From positions 6,014,001 through 6,078,000 of the forward strand of contig NZ_CP159342.1 in assembly GCF_040499845.1 (NCBI RefSeq): a stretch of 64,000 nucleotides of DNA. Reading direction: 5' to 3'. Position 1 is the first letter of the stretch; every line of letters begins with the position of its first letter. Of the stretch, positions 24,364 through 35,836 are shown piece after piece. Under the pieces are notes generated by a model. That model did no database searches. It saw only the letters and a list, made by a program, of their open reading frames with translations, and was not told where the DNA came from. The translations under genes and the position numbers were made by a program. This stretch comes from Micromonospora sp. CCTCC AA 2012012. GTDB lineage: Bacteria; Actinomycetota; Actinomycetes; Mycobacteriales; Micromonosporaceae.

Positions 24364-24436
24364 GCCCCCTTAGCTCAGTCGGCAGAGCGTCTCCATGGTA
24401 AGGAGAAGGTCTACGGTTCGATTCCGTAAGGGGGCT
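24364..24436 (+). tRNA. tRNA-Thr (GGT)
   Basis: 73 nt, no encoded CCA. Acceptor GCCCCCT pairs with AGGGGGC (24429-24435), discriminator T. Anticodon stem TCTCC/GGAGA encloses loop ATGGTAA with anticodon GGT; T loop GGTTCGATTCC. A TACTGT box at 24322-24327 may be the -10 of its promoter. Confidence 0.95.
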
Positions 24437-24461
24437 CAAAGGGTCCGGCTGGACCCGCCAC

Positions 24462-24534
24462 GGCGGTGTAGCTCAGATGGCAGAGCAAGCGGCTCATAAT
24501 CGCTGTGTCGCCGGTTCAAGTCCGGCCACCGCTA
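24462..24534 (+). tRNA. tRNA-Met (CAT), elongator type
   Basis: 73 nt, no encoded CCA. Acceptor GGCGGTG pairs with CACCGCT (one G:U at the end), so position 1-72 is paired, unlike an initiator tRNA. Anticodon loop CTCATAA. It lies 26 bases after tRNA-Thr and is probably cut from the same transcript; rpmG follows. Confidence 0.95.
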
Positions 24535-24663
24535 CTCTCGTCCTCCGGGCTTTCCGGTGGTCGATGTGATGGGCGCCCCAGGTGCCCATTTTGCATGTCC
24601 GCGCCGTCAGCGCGTACGCTGATGCGCCGTAGTTGTTATCCGTAGCGAGGAAGGCACTCCGCC

Positions 24664-24831
24664 GTGGCGAAGGCGACCGATGTCCGGCCGAAGATCACTT
24701 TGGCGTGTGTGGAGTGCAAGGAGCGCAACTACATCACGCGCAAGAACCGTCGTAACGACCCGGACCGCATCGAGCTGAAGAAGTTCTGTCCCCGGGACGG
24801 CAAGCACACGATCCACCGCGAGACCCGCTGA
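24664..24831 (+). CDS. rpmG: 50S ribosomal protein L33
   Basis: Predicted protein of 55 aa from a [23 protein letters not shown], then [21 protein letters not shown]33 lies near the tRNA exit site. It has the zinc-ribbon CVEC but the second half reads [10 protein letters not shown], so the fourth Cys of the usual CxxC pair is Asp; zinc binding may be weaker or use Asp/His. The order tRNA-rpmG-hadA-hadB is the same as in mycobacteria. Its ribosome site is a modest AGGAAGG about ten bases before the GTG. Confidence 0.95.
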   Translation: MAKATDVRPKITLACVECKERNYITRKNRRNDPDRIELKKFCPRDGKHTIHRETR

Positions 24832-24867
24832 CGCACGGTCGGTTCGCCGGCCCGCTCCACAGCACCC

Positions 24868-24934
24868 CGAACGCCGATCCGCACGGATCGTCGGCCCCGC
24901 GCCGCCGGTCCCGTACGGATCGGCGTTCGTGTTT
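24868..24934 (+). terminator. Terminator after rpmG
   Basis: Arms 24868-24885 and 24912-24929 are complementary over 18 bp with one mismatch, followed by GTGTTTTCC. A long GC-rich loop separates them. It lies 37 bases after the rpmG stop and 20 bases before the next ATG. Confidence 0.8.
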
Positions 24935-24953
24935 TCCGTGTAGGTTCGGCGGC

Positions 24954-25400
24954 ATGTCCCTGGACCCGTCCTTCGTCGGCCGGACCTATCCGCCGACCGC
25001 CCCCTATCAGGTGGGCCGAGAAAAGATCCGCGAGTTCGCCACCGCCATCGGCGCCACCGATCCGGCCCACCACGACCCGGCGGCCGCCCGGGCGCTCGGG
25101 CATCCGGATGTGGTGGCCCCGCCGACCTTCCCGGTGGTGGTCACCATGGCCGCCAGCCGGCAGATCGTCGAGGACCCGGCGCTCGGCGTCGACTACAGCC
25201 GGGTGGTCCACGGCGACCAGCGCTTCGCGTACACCCGGCCGGTGGTGGCCGGTGACGAGCTGGTCTGCGTCAACACCATCGAGGACATCAGCAACCGGGG
25301 CGGGCACGGTTTCCTGACCACCCGCACCGACGTGAGCACGGCCGCCGGCGAGCCGGTGGTCGCCGTCTGGTCCAAGATCGTCGTACGCGGGGAGGCCTGA
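24954..25400 (+). CDS. MaoC-like hot-dog protein, HadA-type (3R)-hydroxyacyl dehydratase subunit
   Basis: Predicted protein of 148 aa. SFVGRTYPPTAPYQVGREKI, REFATAIGATDPAHHDPAAA, VVAPPTFPVVVTM and HGDQRFAYTRPVVAGDEL match the N-terminal dehydratase half (FAS1-like hot-dog) such as mycobacterial HadA, the non-catalytic partner that shapes the acyl tunnel. In mycobacteria the HadAB complex dehydrates 3-hydroxyacyl-ACP in fatty/mycolic acid elongation; this organism probably lacks mycolic acids, so a general or different acyl substrate is likely (inference). The stop codon is one base from the ATG of the hadB-like gene. Confidence 0.88.
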   Translation: MSLDPSFVGRTYPPTAPYQVGREKIREFATAIGATDPAHHDPAAARALGHPDVVAPPTFPVVVTMAASRQIVEDPALGVDYSRVVHGDQRFAYTRPVVAGDELVCVNTIEDISNRGGHGFLTTRTDVSTAAGEPVVAVWSKIVVRGEA

Positions 25401-25401
25401 C

Positions 25402-25794
25402 ATGGAGCTGCCCACCCAGACCTTCCGGGTGACCCGGGCGGACCTGATCCGGTACGCCGGTGCGTCGGGGGACTTCAACCCGATCCACTGGAACGACCGG
25501 ACCGCCACGAAGGTCGGCCTGCCCGGGGTGATCGCCCACGGCATGTTCACCATGGCGCTGGTCGGCCGCGCGCTCGCCGCCTGGGCCGGCGCGCCCGACG
25601 CGGTGGTCGACTTCAACGTCCGGTTCAGCCGGCCCGTGGTGGTGCCGGACGACGACCAGGGCACCGAGATCGAGGTCTCGGCGGTGCTCAAGGAGACCAC
25701 CGAGGAGGGCCTGGCCAGGCTGGACGTCACCGCGACCTGCCTGGGGGAGAAGGTCCTCTCGCAGGCGCGGGCGACCGTCCGGGCACCCCGCTGA
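25402..25794 (+). CDS. MaoC family dehydratase, HadB-type catalytic subunit
   Basis: Predicted protein of 130 aa. The hydratase-2 motif YAGASGDFNPIHWND with catalytic Asp and His is intact (about 15-29), followed by GLPGVIAHGMFTMALVGRAL. This is the catalytic half of the HadA/HadB-type heterodimer, each a hot-dog fold. Overlap-free but one base from hadA-like gene, so they are co-translated. A 6-bp GC hairpin spans its own stop codon (25786-25800), possibly a weak terminator before the tRNA-Trp promoter. Confidence 0.9.
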   Translation: MELPTQTFRVTRADLIRYAGASGDFNPIHWNDRTATKVGLPGVIAHGMFTMALVGRALAAWAGAPDAVVDFNVRFSRPVVVPDDDQGTEIEVSAVLKETTEEGLARLDVTATCLGEKVLSQARATVRAPR

Positions 25795-25825
25795 GCGGGG
25801 CGCCGACGCGCGATGGGCAGACCGG

Positions 25826-25855
25826 TTGGGAAAGTCGCACGACTACCCGTACACT
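25826..25855 (+). promoter_or_regulatory. Putative promoter of tRNA-Trp / secE-nusG
   Basis: TTGGGA (25826-25831) and TACACT (25850-25855) with an 18-base spacer, 68 bases upstream of the tRNA. Fits a housekeeping sigma promoter of actinobacteria. Confidence 0.6.
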
Positions 25856-25922
25856 GGTCCGCCGTGGGGCAAGTGACCCCTGCACGGTCTTCTGTGACCG
25901 CGTGGGGTGAGAGTTGCCGCAC

Positions 25923-25995
<73 letters not shown>

Positions 25996-26205
25996 CGCCT
26001 CAGGCCTGACCGTCCCGTGGGTCGCGCCGCCGAACGGCGGCGTCCGGCCCGTGGTGGTGGCGCCGGCGGGGTGGTCCGAGGCAATCGGGCCCTCCCTATC
26101 GGTCCGCCGGCCGCGGCCCGTCGCGGGACGGTTGGTCCGGCCGGCGTGACCAACGCCGCGCACGCCCATCGGCGTGCGACCCCGATACCCGCACGGAGGG
26201 CTGAA

Positions 26206-26598
26206 GTGGCCGAGAACAAGCGGCGCGGCGAGGACGCCGACGACGAGCGTCTGCGTGACGACGCGGTCGTCGACGACGAGGCCACCGACGAGCCCACCGA
26301 CGCGGACGAGCCGGTCGCCCGGGGCGGCACCGCGACCCGCAAGCGGGCCCGCGCCGAGTCCGCCGACGAGCGGAAGACCCGCCGGGACACCGAGCGGGTG
26401 GGCCTCTTCGCCCGCATCGCGCGGTTCTTCCGCGAGGTCGTGGCCGAACTGCGTAAGGTCATCTGGCCGACCCGCAAGGAGCTGCTGACCTACACGGCCG
26501 TGGTGGTCACCTTCGTCGCGGTGATGCTGACGATCGTGGCCGGCCTGGACTACGGCTTCGCGAAGGCGGTGCTGTGGGTCTTCGGCAACCCCAGCTGA
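26206..26598 (+). CDS. secE: Preprotein translocase subunit SecE
   Basis: The product is 130 aa from the GTG at 26206, with GGAGGG six bases upstream. Residues 1-65 are a charged, acidic extension (RRGEDADDERLRDDAVVDDE) without known role; then FFREVVAELRKVIWPTRKEL (the conserved cytoplasmic amphipathic helix) and one membrane span LLTYTAVVVTFVAVMLTIVA. SecE clamps SecY in the export channel. nusG follows 37 bases later. The 210 bases between tRNA-Trp and this start carry no other gene. Confidence 0.95.
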   Translation: MAENKRRGEDADDERLRDDAVVDDEATDEPTDADEPVARGGTATRKRARAESADERKTRRDTERVGLFARIARFFREVVAELRKVIWPTRKELLTYTAVVVTFVAVMLTIVAGLDYGFAKAVLWVFGNPS

Positions 26599-26635
26599 CC
26601 GGCTTTTGAGCTGATAGTGACGGAAGTGAGCGAGC

Positions 26636-27358
26636 GTGCCTGAGTACGACGAGACCGCCGAGACCACGGACGAGCAGTCCACGGTGGCGACGGCGGCCAA
26701 CGATGAGTCGGTCGAGGCCGCCAGCGAGCCGGAATTCCCGACCACCGAGCCCGCCCCGGAAGAGGACTACGACCCGGTTGCCGAGCTGCGCCAGAAGCTG
26801 CGCTACGCCCCCGGCGACTGGTACGTGGTGCACTCCTACGCCGGTTACGAGAACAAGGTCAAGACCAACCTCGAGACCCGGATCACCTCCCTCGACATGG
26901 AGGACTTCATCTACCAGGTCGAGGTGCCGACCCGGGAAGAGGTCGAGGTCAAGAACGGCAAGCGGTCGCAGATCCAGGCGAAGGTCTTCCCGGGCTACAT
27001 CCTGGTCCGGATGGAGCTGACCGCCGAGTCCTACTCCTGCGTCCGGAACACCCCGGGCGTCACCGGCTTCGTCGGGGCGACCGACCGGGCCGACCGCCCG
27101 GCGCCGCTGAGCCTCGACGAGGTGCTGAAGTGGCTGGCCCCGGCGGTCGAGACCGAGCAGAAGAAGGCCAAGCCCGAGATCAAGGTCCTCGACTTCGAGG
27201 TCGGCGACTCGGTCACCGTCACCGACGGCGCGTTCGCCTCGCTGCCGGCGACGATCAGCGAGATCAACGCCGACCAGCAGAAGCTCAAGGTGCTGGTGTC
27301 GATCTTCGGCCGGGAGACGCCGGTCGAGCTGAACTTCAACCAGGTCGCCAAGATCTGA
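26636..27358 (+). CDS. nusG: Transcription termination/antitermination protein NusG
   Basis: Predicted protein of 240 aa from a GTG. An acidic N-terminal extension (about 1-45) precedes the NGN domain: [50 protein letters not shown]. The C-terminal KOW domain is at about 190-240 with [20 protein letters not shown]. NusG binds the RNA polymerase clamp and modulates pausing and Rho. Actinobacterial NusG proteins commonly have such acidic extensions. Confidence 0.96.
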   Translation: MPEYDETAETTDEQSTVATAANDESVEAASEPEFPTTEPAPEEDYDPVAELRQKLRYAPGDWYVVHSYAGYENKVKTNLETRITSLDMEDFIYQVEVPTREEVEVKNGKRSQIQAKVFPGYILVRMELTAESYSCVRNTPGVTGFVGATDRADRPAPLSLDEVLKWLAPAVETEQKKAKPEIKVLDFEVGDSVTVTDGAFASLPATISEINADQQKLKVLVSIFGRETPVELNFNQVAKI

Positions 27359-27368
27359 CGTACGCCTC

Positions 27369-27402
27369 GCACCGGCGGTGGGCTCCGGCCTGCCGCCGGT
27401 GC
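27369..27402 (+). terminator. Hairpin after nusG
   Basis: GCACCGGCGG (27369-27378) pairs perfectly with CCGCCGGTGC (27393-27402), ten bases after the nusG stop. No strong T tract. A TACCCT box at 27456-27461 may start the rplK-rplA transcript. Confidence 0.65.
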
Positions 27403-27542
27403 GTCGTTCCGGCCTCCGGCCGGACCTCGGCGCAGAGGGCGGCGGAAGTCTGCGCTACCCTAGAACGTCGCCGTCGTCGCATCACGCTGACCGTGCGTGC
27501 CCGCGACCGGCGCTTTCCCAGTTCCAAGCCCCAGGAAGAGAC

Positions 27543-27974
27543 ATGCCTCCGAAGAAGAAGCTCGTCAAGACGTTCACGCTTCAGCTGAAGGCTGGCCAGG
27601 CCACCCCGGCGCCGCCGGTCGGTCCGGCGCTCGGTCAGCACGGCGTGAACATCATGGAGTTCTGCAAGTCCTACAACGCGCAGACCGAGTCCCAGCGGGG
27701 CGACATCGTCCCCGCCGAGATCAGCGTGTACGAGGACCGGTCCTTCACCTTCGTCCTGAAGACCCCGCCCGCCGCCCGGCTGCTGCTCAAGGCCGCCGGT
27801 GTCGACAAGGGCTCGGGCGTCCCGCAGAAGGACAAGGTCGGCTCCGTGACCATGACCCAGGTGCGTGAGATCGCCGAGAAGAAGATGGTCGACCTCAACG
27901 CCAACGACATCGACCAGGCTGCGAAGATCATCGCCGGCACCGCCCGGTCGATGGGCATCATCGTCAACGACTGA
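27543..27974 (+). CDS. rplK: 50S ribosomal protein L11
   Basis: Predicted protein of 143 aa, full length. The N-domain [19 protein letters not shown] forms the GTPase-centre base where thiopeptides act; the prolines of the APPVGPALG helix are unchanged. The C-domain contains [20 protein letters not shown] and [15 protein letters not shown]11 binds 23S rRNA and is needed for the stringent response through RelA. rplA follows after 83 bases. Confidence 0.97.
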   Translation: MPPKKKLVKTFTLQLKAGQATPAPPVGPALGQHGVNIMEFCKSYNAQTESQRGDIVPAEISVYEDRSFTFVLKTPPAARLLLKAAGVDKGSGVPQKDKVGSVTMTQVREIAEKKMVDLNANDIDQAAKIIAGTARSMGIIVND

Positions 27975-28057
27975 CGTCGGTCAGCACCTTCGTAGACCAG
28001 TTCGTGGGAGGGCGCGCGGACGCCGCGGCCCGCCATAGACCACAGGAGTAACCAGAA

Positions 28058-28774
28058 ATGCAGCGCAGCAAGACCTACCGCAAGGCCGCCGACGCGATCG
28101 ACCGGTCGAAGCTCTACACCCCCGCCGAGGCCGTCAAGCTGGCCAAGGACACCACCAGCACCAAGTTCGACGCCACGGTCGAGGTCGCCATGCGCCTCGG
28201 CGTCGACCCCCGCAAGGCGGACCAGATGGTCCGCGGCACGGTCAACCTGCCGCACGGCACCGGTAAGACCGCCCGCGTGATCGTCTTCGCCGCCGGCGCG
28301 AAGGCCGAGGAGGCCGTCGCGGCGGGTGCGGACGAGGTGGGCACCGACGAGCTCGTCGCCCGCATCCAGGGTGGTTGGCTGGACTTCGACGCGGCGATCG
28401 CCACGCCGGACCAGATGGCCAAGATCGGCCGGATCGCGCGGATCCTGGGCCCGCGCGGCCTGATGCCGAACCCGAAGACCGGCACCGTGACCATGGACGT
28501 CACCAAGGCCGTCTCGGACATCAAGGGCGGCAAGATCACCTTCCGGGTGGACAAGCACTCCAACCTGCACCTGATCATCGGCAAGTCCTCGTTCTCCGAG
28601 GCCCAGCTGATCGACAACTACGCGGCGGTGCTGGACGAGGTGCTGCGCTCCAAGCCGTCCGCGGCGAAGGGCACCTACCTCAAGAAGGTCACCCTCACCA
28701 CCACCATGGGCCCGGGCGTCCCGGTCGACCCGAAGCTGGTGAAGAACCTGCAGGAGGGCTCGGCCGAGGCCTGA
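28058..28774 (+). CDS. rplA: 50S ribosomal protein L1
   Basis: Predicted protein of 238 aa. [40 protein letters not shown] and [20 protein letters not shown] are the L1 blocks. L1 forms the mobile stalk at the E site and in many bacteria represses its own operon by binding the mRNA. CAGGAG lies ten bases upstream of the ATG. A perfect terminator follows, so this transcription unit ends here. Confidence 0.97.
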   Translation: MQRSKTYRKAADAIDRSKLYTPAEAVKLAKDTTSTKFDATVEVAMRLGVDPRKADQMVRGTVNLPHGTGKTARVIVFAAGAKAEEAVAAGADEVGTDELVARIQGGWLDFDAAIATPDQMAKIGRIARILGPRGLMPNPKTGTVTMDVTKAVSDIKGGKITFRVDKHSNLHLIIGKSSFSEAQLIDNYAAVLDEVLRSKPSAAKGTYLKKVTLTTTMGPGVPVDPKLVKNLQEGSAEA

Positions 28775-28788
28775 GCACGCCTGACCTG

Positions 28789-28824
28789 AAGGGGTCCCGC
28801 CACGACTCGTGGCGGGACCCCTTT
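28789..28824 (+). terminator. Perfect 16-bp terminator after rplA
   Basis: AAGGGGTCCCGCCACG (28789-28804) and its perfect complement at 28808-28823, three-base loop, then TTCTGCT. Fifteen bases after the rplA stop. It separates rplKA from the inserted ABC genes. Confidence 0.9.
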
Positions 28825-28852
28825 CTGCTGACCGCTGTGGCAGGCTCGCCGC

Positions 28853-29743
28853 ATGCGGCTCGATGACGTCTGGCTGCGGTACCACCGGCGCGGCCGGTGG
28901 GTGCTGCGGGCGGTGGCGGCGGAGATCGGTCCGGGCGAGGTGGCGATCGTGCTCGGCCGTAACGGCGTGGGCAAGTCGACCCTCCTCCAGCTCGCCGCCG
29001 GCGTGCTCCGACCGAGCCGGGGCCGGGTGGTCGACCGGCCCGCGGCGGTCGGCTGGGTCCCGGAGCGGTTCCCCGCCGACCAGCCCTTCTCCGTGGCGCA
29101 CTACCTCACCGCGATGGCCCGGATCGCCGGGCACTCCGCGACCGGCGCGGAGCGCGCCGTGGCGTACTGGACGGAGCGGCTGGGCCTGGGCGGCTTCCGG
29201 CACACCCGGCTGCCGCAGCTGTCGAAGGGCACCGCCCAGAAGGTCGGACTCGCTCAGGCGATGCTCCGCCCGCCCGGCCTGCTCGTCCTCGACGAGCCGT
29301 GGGAGGGCCTGGACGCCGCCGCCCGGGAGCTGGTCCCCGAGCTGATCGACGAGGTGCTGACCGGCGGCGGCGCGGTCCTGGTCAGCGACCACCGCGGCGA
29401 GACGGTCCGGCTGCCCGGCGCGCGGCTCTGGACCGTCGCCGACGGCACGCTGACCGAGGAGGCACCGACCGGCGAGCCGGCGCTCGCCGTGGTCGAGCTG
29501 GCGGTGCCGGCCGCGCGGGTGGCGGGCACCGTCGCCCGCCTGCGCGCCGACGGCCACCACGTCATCCGGGTACGCGACCACGCCTTCTCCCCGCCGTCCA
29601 CGCCGACCGGCCCCGCACCTGTCCCGGATCGTGAGCCGGCTGTCGGGGGCGCGGGGGCGTGGCCGGCCGCCGGACGGGGTGGTGACGGCGCGGCACTGGA
29701 CGAGCCGGGCGTCGAGGGTCCCGCCCCCGAGGTGACGCGGTGA
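28853..29743 (+). CDS. ABC transporter ATP-binding protein
   Basis: Predicted protein of 296 aa. Walker A GRNGVGKST (about 36-44), signature LSKGTAQKVGLAQAML (about 123), Walker B LLVLDEP (about 143), H-loop SDHRGE. The signature is LSKGT in place of LSGGQ, as in many bacterial export-type ATPases. After about residue 200 comes an extra region and a Pro/Gly/Ala tail. Its substrate is unknown. It is coupled to the membrane gene after it by a four-base overlap, and is placed between rplA and rplJ, where most bacteria have no insert. Confidence 0.88.
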   Translation: MRLDDVWLRYHRRGRWVLRAVAAEIGPGEVAIVLGRNGVGKSTLLQLAAGVLRPSRGRVVDRPAAVGWVPERFPADQPFSVAHYLTAMARIAGHSATGAERAVAYWTERLGLGGFRHTRLPQLSKGTAQKVGLAQAMLRPPGLLVLDEPWEGLDAAARELVPELIDEVLTGGGAVLVSDHRGETVRLPGARLWTVADGTLTEEAPTGEPALAVVELAVPAARVAGTVARLRADGHHVIRVRDHAFSPPSTPTGPAPVPDREPAVGGAGAWPAAGRGGDGAALDEPGVEGPAPEVTR

Positions 29744-30429
29744 CCGCGCTGGTCCGGCTCCGGCTCGCCGGCTTCCTGCGTACCGGACGGGCGCTGGCGC
29801 CGGTGCTCGCCGGCCTGATCGCTCTCGCCGTCCTCTACGGCGGTGGCCGGGCCCAGCCGGCGGAGGCCTACGGCGTCTCCGCGGTGGTGCTCTTCCCGGT
29901 GCTGGCCTGGCAGAGCAAGATCCTGCTGGACGTCGAGCCGGACGTGCAGCGCCGGCTGGCCGGGGTGCTGGTCGGGCCGACCCGGGAGCGGGCGGCCGGG
30001 CTGCTCGCCGCCGTGGTCGCCGGGCTCGGCACGGTGCTGCTCGCGCTGGTCTTCCCGTGGCTGGTCGGCGGCGTGACGGGGCCGGTGGCACCGGGGGACC
30101 GGTCGGTGGCCGTCGGCGTCGCCCTGGGCCTCTGGGCGCACCTGCTCGCCCTGCCGGCGGCGGTCGTGCTCGGGGCGCTGGCCAGCCGGGCCTGCACCCG
30201 CAGCGCCGGCTACGGGGTGGCCGTCCTGGTGCTCGGCGCGGTCGGCGCCCTGGTGCTCGGTCTGACCGGCTCGGCGGCGCCCTGGCTGGCCCCGCCGGTG
30301 CTGCCGACCGCCCGGGCGCTGAGCGGTGGCCTCACCCCGGCGGCCGGGGCGTTGCTGACCGGCTGGGCGGTGCTGTGGAGCGCGGCGGCCGGTGCCGGCT
30401 ACGCGTGGCGCCGCCGCAGCCGGGCCTGA
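29740..30429 (+). CDS. ABC transporter membrane protein
   Basis: Predicted protein of 229 aa from a GTG overlapping the previous stop. Six hydrophobic segments: about 12-30, 44-60, 85-110, 122-147, 155-175 and 200-222. It has no ATPase or solute-binding motif. Partnered with the ATPase upstream it would make an exporter of the ABC-2-like kind; the lack of a recognisable family block keeps this at inference from operon structure. Immediately after the stop comes the GC-rich tandem repeat. Confidence 0.75.
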   Translation: MTALVRLRLAGFLRTGRALAPVLAGLIALAVLYGGGRAQPAEAYGVSAVVLFPVLAWQSKILLDVEPDVQRRLAGVLVGPTRERAAGLLAAVVAGLGTVLLALVFPWLVGGVTGPVAPGDRSVAVGVALGLWAHLLALPAAVVLGALASRACTRSAGYGVAVLVLGAVGALVLGLTGSAAPWLAPPVLPTARALSGGLTPAAGALLTGWAVLWSAAAGAGYAWRRRSRA

Positions 30430-30436
30430 CCCCCCG

Positions 30437-30522
30437 GCCCGGCCTGGCGGCCCGGGGGTGGCCCGGCCTGGCGGCCCGGGGGGTGGCCCGGCCTGGCGGC
30501 CCGGCGGCCCGGCGGCCCGGTG
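30437..30522. repeat. GC-only tandem repeat, about 24 bp unit
   Basis: Two full units of GCCCGGCCTGGCGGCCCGGG plus G-run and TG (30437-30460, 30461-30485), a partial third from 30486, then CGGCCCGG repeated about three times. Units differ by one G in the G-run. The sequence is self-complementary within each unit (CCGG, GGCC), so it can also form a compound hairpin that could stop the ABC transcript. Confidence 0.8.
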
Positions 30523-30545
30523 ACCGGGCGCACGTGGGGGGCGAT

Positions 30546-30574
30546 TTGGCGCTGACCCGAGGGTCGCGTAACCT
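30546..30574 (+). promoter_or_regulatory. Putative promoter of rplJ-rplL
   Basis: TTGGCG (30546-30551) and TAACCT (30569-30574) with a 17-base spacer. It would start a leader of about 250 bases before rplJ. Confidence 0.6.
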
Positions 30575-30580
30575 GATGGC

Positions 30581-30831
30581 GTAGTTCCACCCAGAGACCG
30601 CTGGTCACCGTGCTCCGGCACGGTCGAAGGTTCCGCGATGACGGACGACCCGCGCAGGGCGGTAAGCGAAAACTCGGTTCCTCCCATGGTCCGCCGACCG
30701 TGGTGATCGTGCCGGCCCTCGCCCCGCGCGCCCTGCGCCGGGGCTTTTCTCGTTGTCGTGTCGCCTCCGCCGCTGTCGAGGAGTTCCCCTCCCCGATGGC
30801 GACCAGCCTCGAGCAACGAGAGAGGAGGGAC
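30581..30831 (+). promoter_or_regulatory. rplJ leader with attenuator-like hairpin (L10 leader candidate)
   Basis: The 250-base untranslated stretch between the promoter and the rplJ ATG contains several short stems, and at 30721-30750 a GC-rich imperfect hairpin followed by CTTTTCTCG that looks like an intrinsic terminator. In many bacteria L10-L12 binds the rplJ leader to repress it. The position and the terminator-like element fit; the L10-binding kink-turn was not confirmed by eye. Confidence 0.5.
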
Positions 30832-31380
30832 ATGGCGGACAAGCCGATCCGGGCCGACAAGGCCACGGCCGTCGCTGAGCTGACCGAGAGCTTCCGTAAC
30901 GCGGGCGCTGCGGTGCTCACCGAGTACCGTGGTCTGACGGTTTCCCAGCTCACCCAGCTGCGGCGCTCGCTCGGCAAGGAGACCACCTACACGGTTGCCA
31001 AGAACACGCTCGCGAAGCGTGCGGCGACCGACGCGGGTATCTCCGGCCTCGACGAGCTGTTCACCGGTCCTACCGCGCTGACTTTCGTTTCGGGCGACGT
31101 CGTCGAGGCGGCGAAGGGGCTTCGCGACTTCGCGAAGGCCAACCCGAAGCTCGTCATCAAGGGCGGTGTCTTCGAGGGCAAGGCCATTTCCGCGGCCGAG
31201 GTCACGAAGCTCGCCGACCTGGAGTCCCGCGAGGTGCTGCTGGCCAAGCTGGCCGGCGCGATGAAGGGCAACCTGAGCAAGGCCGCGGCCCTGTTCCAGG
31301 CTCCGCTCTCCAAGGCCGTCCGCACGGCGGCCGCCCTGGCGGACAAGAAGCGCGAGCAGGAGGGCGCCGAGGCGGCCTGA
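30832..31380 (+). CDS. rplJ: 50S ribosomal protein L10
   Basis: The product is 182 aa from the ATG at 30832 with GGAGG just upstream; earlier in-frame starts would be inside the leader. [40 protein letters not shown] and the C-terminal helix [19 protein letters not shown] that carries L7/L12 dimers are the family blocks. L10 anchors the stalk recruiting translation GTPases and likely represses the operon. rplL follows after 54 bases. Confidence 0.96.
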   Translation: MADKPIRADKATAVAELTESFRNAGAAVLTEYRGLTVSQLTQLRRSLGKETTYTVAKNTLAKRAATDAGISGLDELFTGPTALTFVSGDVVEAAKGLRDFAKANPKLVIKGGVFEGKAISAAEVTKLADLESREVLLAKLAGAMKGNLSKAAALFQAPLSKAVRTAAALADKKREQEGAEAA

Positions 31381-31434
31381 GGCCCTCCCGGCGCACCACA
31401 TTCTTAGTTTTCATTGCGAGAAAGGACGCCAGAC

Positions 31435-31824
31435 ATGGCGAAGCTCAGCACCGACGAGCTGCTCGACGCGTTCAAGGAGATGACGCTGATCGAGCTCTCT
31501 GAGTTCGTGAAGCAGTTCGAGGAGACCTTCGAGGTCACCGCCGCCGCGCCGGTCGCGGTTGCCGCCGCCGGTGGTGCCGGTGGCGCCGCCGCCGCTCCCG
31601 CCGAGGAGGAGAAGGACGAGTTCGACGTCGTCCTCGAGGGTGACGGTGGCAAGAAGATCCAGGTCATCAAGGTCGTGCGTGAGCTGACCGGCCTGGGCCT
31701 CAAGGAGGCCAAGGACGCGGTCGAGTCCGCGCCGAAGGCCATCCTGGAGAAGGTCAACAAGGAGACCGCCGAGAAGGCCAAGGCCAAGCTCGAGGGCGAG
31801 GGCGCCAAGGTCACCCTCAAGTGA
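31435..31824 (+). CDS. rplL: 50S ribosomal protein L7/L12
   Basis: Predicted protein of 129 aa. N-terminal dimer domain ([20 protein letters not shown]), Ala/Gly hinge (about 36-58), and C-terminal domain from about 60 with [20 protein letters not shown] and [20 protein letters not shown], which binds EF-Tu, EF-G and IF2. Codon use is strongly optimised. GAAAGGAC lies upstream of the ATG. Confidence 0.97.
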   Translation: MAKLSTDELLDAFKEMTLIELSEFVKQFEETFEVTAAAPVAVAAAGGAGGAAAAPAEEEKDEFDVVLEGDGGKKIQVIKVVRELTGLGLKEAKDAVESAPKAILEKVNKETAEKAKAKLEGEGAKVTLK

Positions 31825-31881
31825 CCTGAGCTCCACCTGACGCGCGTCCGGCTCACGTGAGCCGGGGCACACGGCGTCGCG

Positions 31882-31915
31882 GCGGGCGGTGATCCGGGAA
31901 CGGATCACCGCCCGC
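31882..31915 (+). terminator. Terminator after rplL
   Basis: GCGGGCGGTGATCCG (31882-31896) and its perfect complement (31901-31915), loop GGAA. A second perfect palindrome of 18 bp, CCGGCTCACGTGAGCCGG, lies just before it at 31848-31865. Together they should stop most transcripts before rpoB. Confidence 0.85.
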
Positions 31916-32241
31916 TGTCGTTGGTGGGTTCCGGTGACAGCGGCGTGAGCAGGGCGTCCGACGTCGACGTACGGCGGGGGAGCGGGCCGGAGTCGGTAGC
32001 CCGACGGTGGGAAAGACACCCCGAGCGGTAACCGGCCCTTGACGCGACACGGGGCTGCCAGGCACGCTGACACCAGCAAGACCTTCCGCGCTTGCAACGG
32101 CCATCGCTTGGGTAATGGCAGCGGCAGCACCAGTGCCGCCGTCCCCGAGCGGACCGGCAGGAACATCGCGTTCCGAGCGGCCCGGTAGACCCGGTTTTCC
32201 GTGGTCCCGAGGCGAGTTCCGCGATGACCTGTGGGTTGGGC

Positions 32242-32270
32242 TGGACAGCGGTTAGCCTCTCGGCTACACT
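32242..32270 (+). promoter_or_regulatory. Putative rpoB promoter
   Basis: TGGACA (32242-32247, five of six to TTGACA) and TACACT (32265-32270) at an ideal 17-base spacing. Transcription would begin near 32277, giving a leader of about 120 bases. Confidence 0.7.
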
Positions 32271-32307
32271 GCTAGTTTGCGCTGCCTTCCGACTTGACCC
32301 CTGCTCG

Positions 32308-32331
32308 GAAATGTCCGTTTACGGATATTTC
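32308..32331 (+). promoter_or_regulatory. AT-rich hairpin in the rpoB leader
   Basis: GAAATGTCCG (32308-32317) and CGGATATTTC (32322-32331) pair over 10 bp with one G:U, loop TTTA. It is AT-richer than its surroundings and lies in the predicted transcribed leader. It could be an operator or an RNA element; a TTGACC at 32294-32299 just before it might also be a second, weak -35. Confidence 0.45.
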
Positions 32332-32397
32332 TGGTGGGGTCATTGGAGTGCACGCGTACCAGCCGTTCTGCAGCACCGGTCCTCGGAAGGACGCATC

Positions 32398-35829
<3,432 letters not shown>

Positions 35830-35836
35830 GGTGAGC

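Larger units (their letters stand above)
31916..32397 (+). other. Intergenic region upstream of rpoB (482 bp)
   Basis: No credible gene. It holds the rpoB promoter at 32242-32270, the leader hairpin at 32308-32331 and the ribosome site GGAAGG (32385-32390). The first 320 bases, 31916-32235, show nothing I can name. Confidence 0.7.

Noticed and set aside
24364..24534. tRNA genes as insertion sites of a genomic island
   Set aside because: No integrase, no direct repeat of a tRNA 3' end, and conserved rpmG follows directly. The same holds for tRNA-Tyr and tRNA-Trp.
32294..32323. TTGACC plus TTTACG as a second rpoB promoter
   Set aside because: The -10 lacks the TAnnnT pattern and overlaps the hairpin; the promoter at 32242-32270 is far better.
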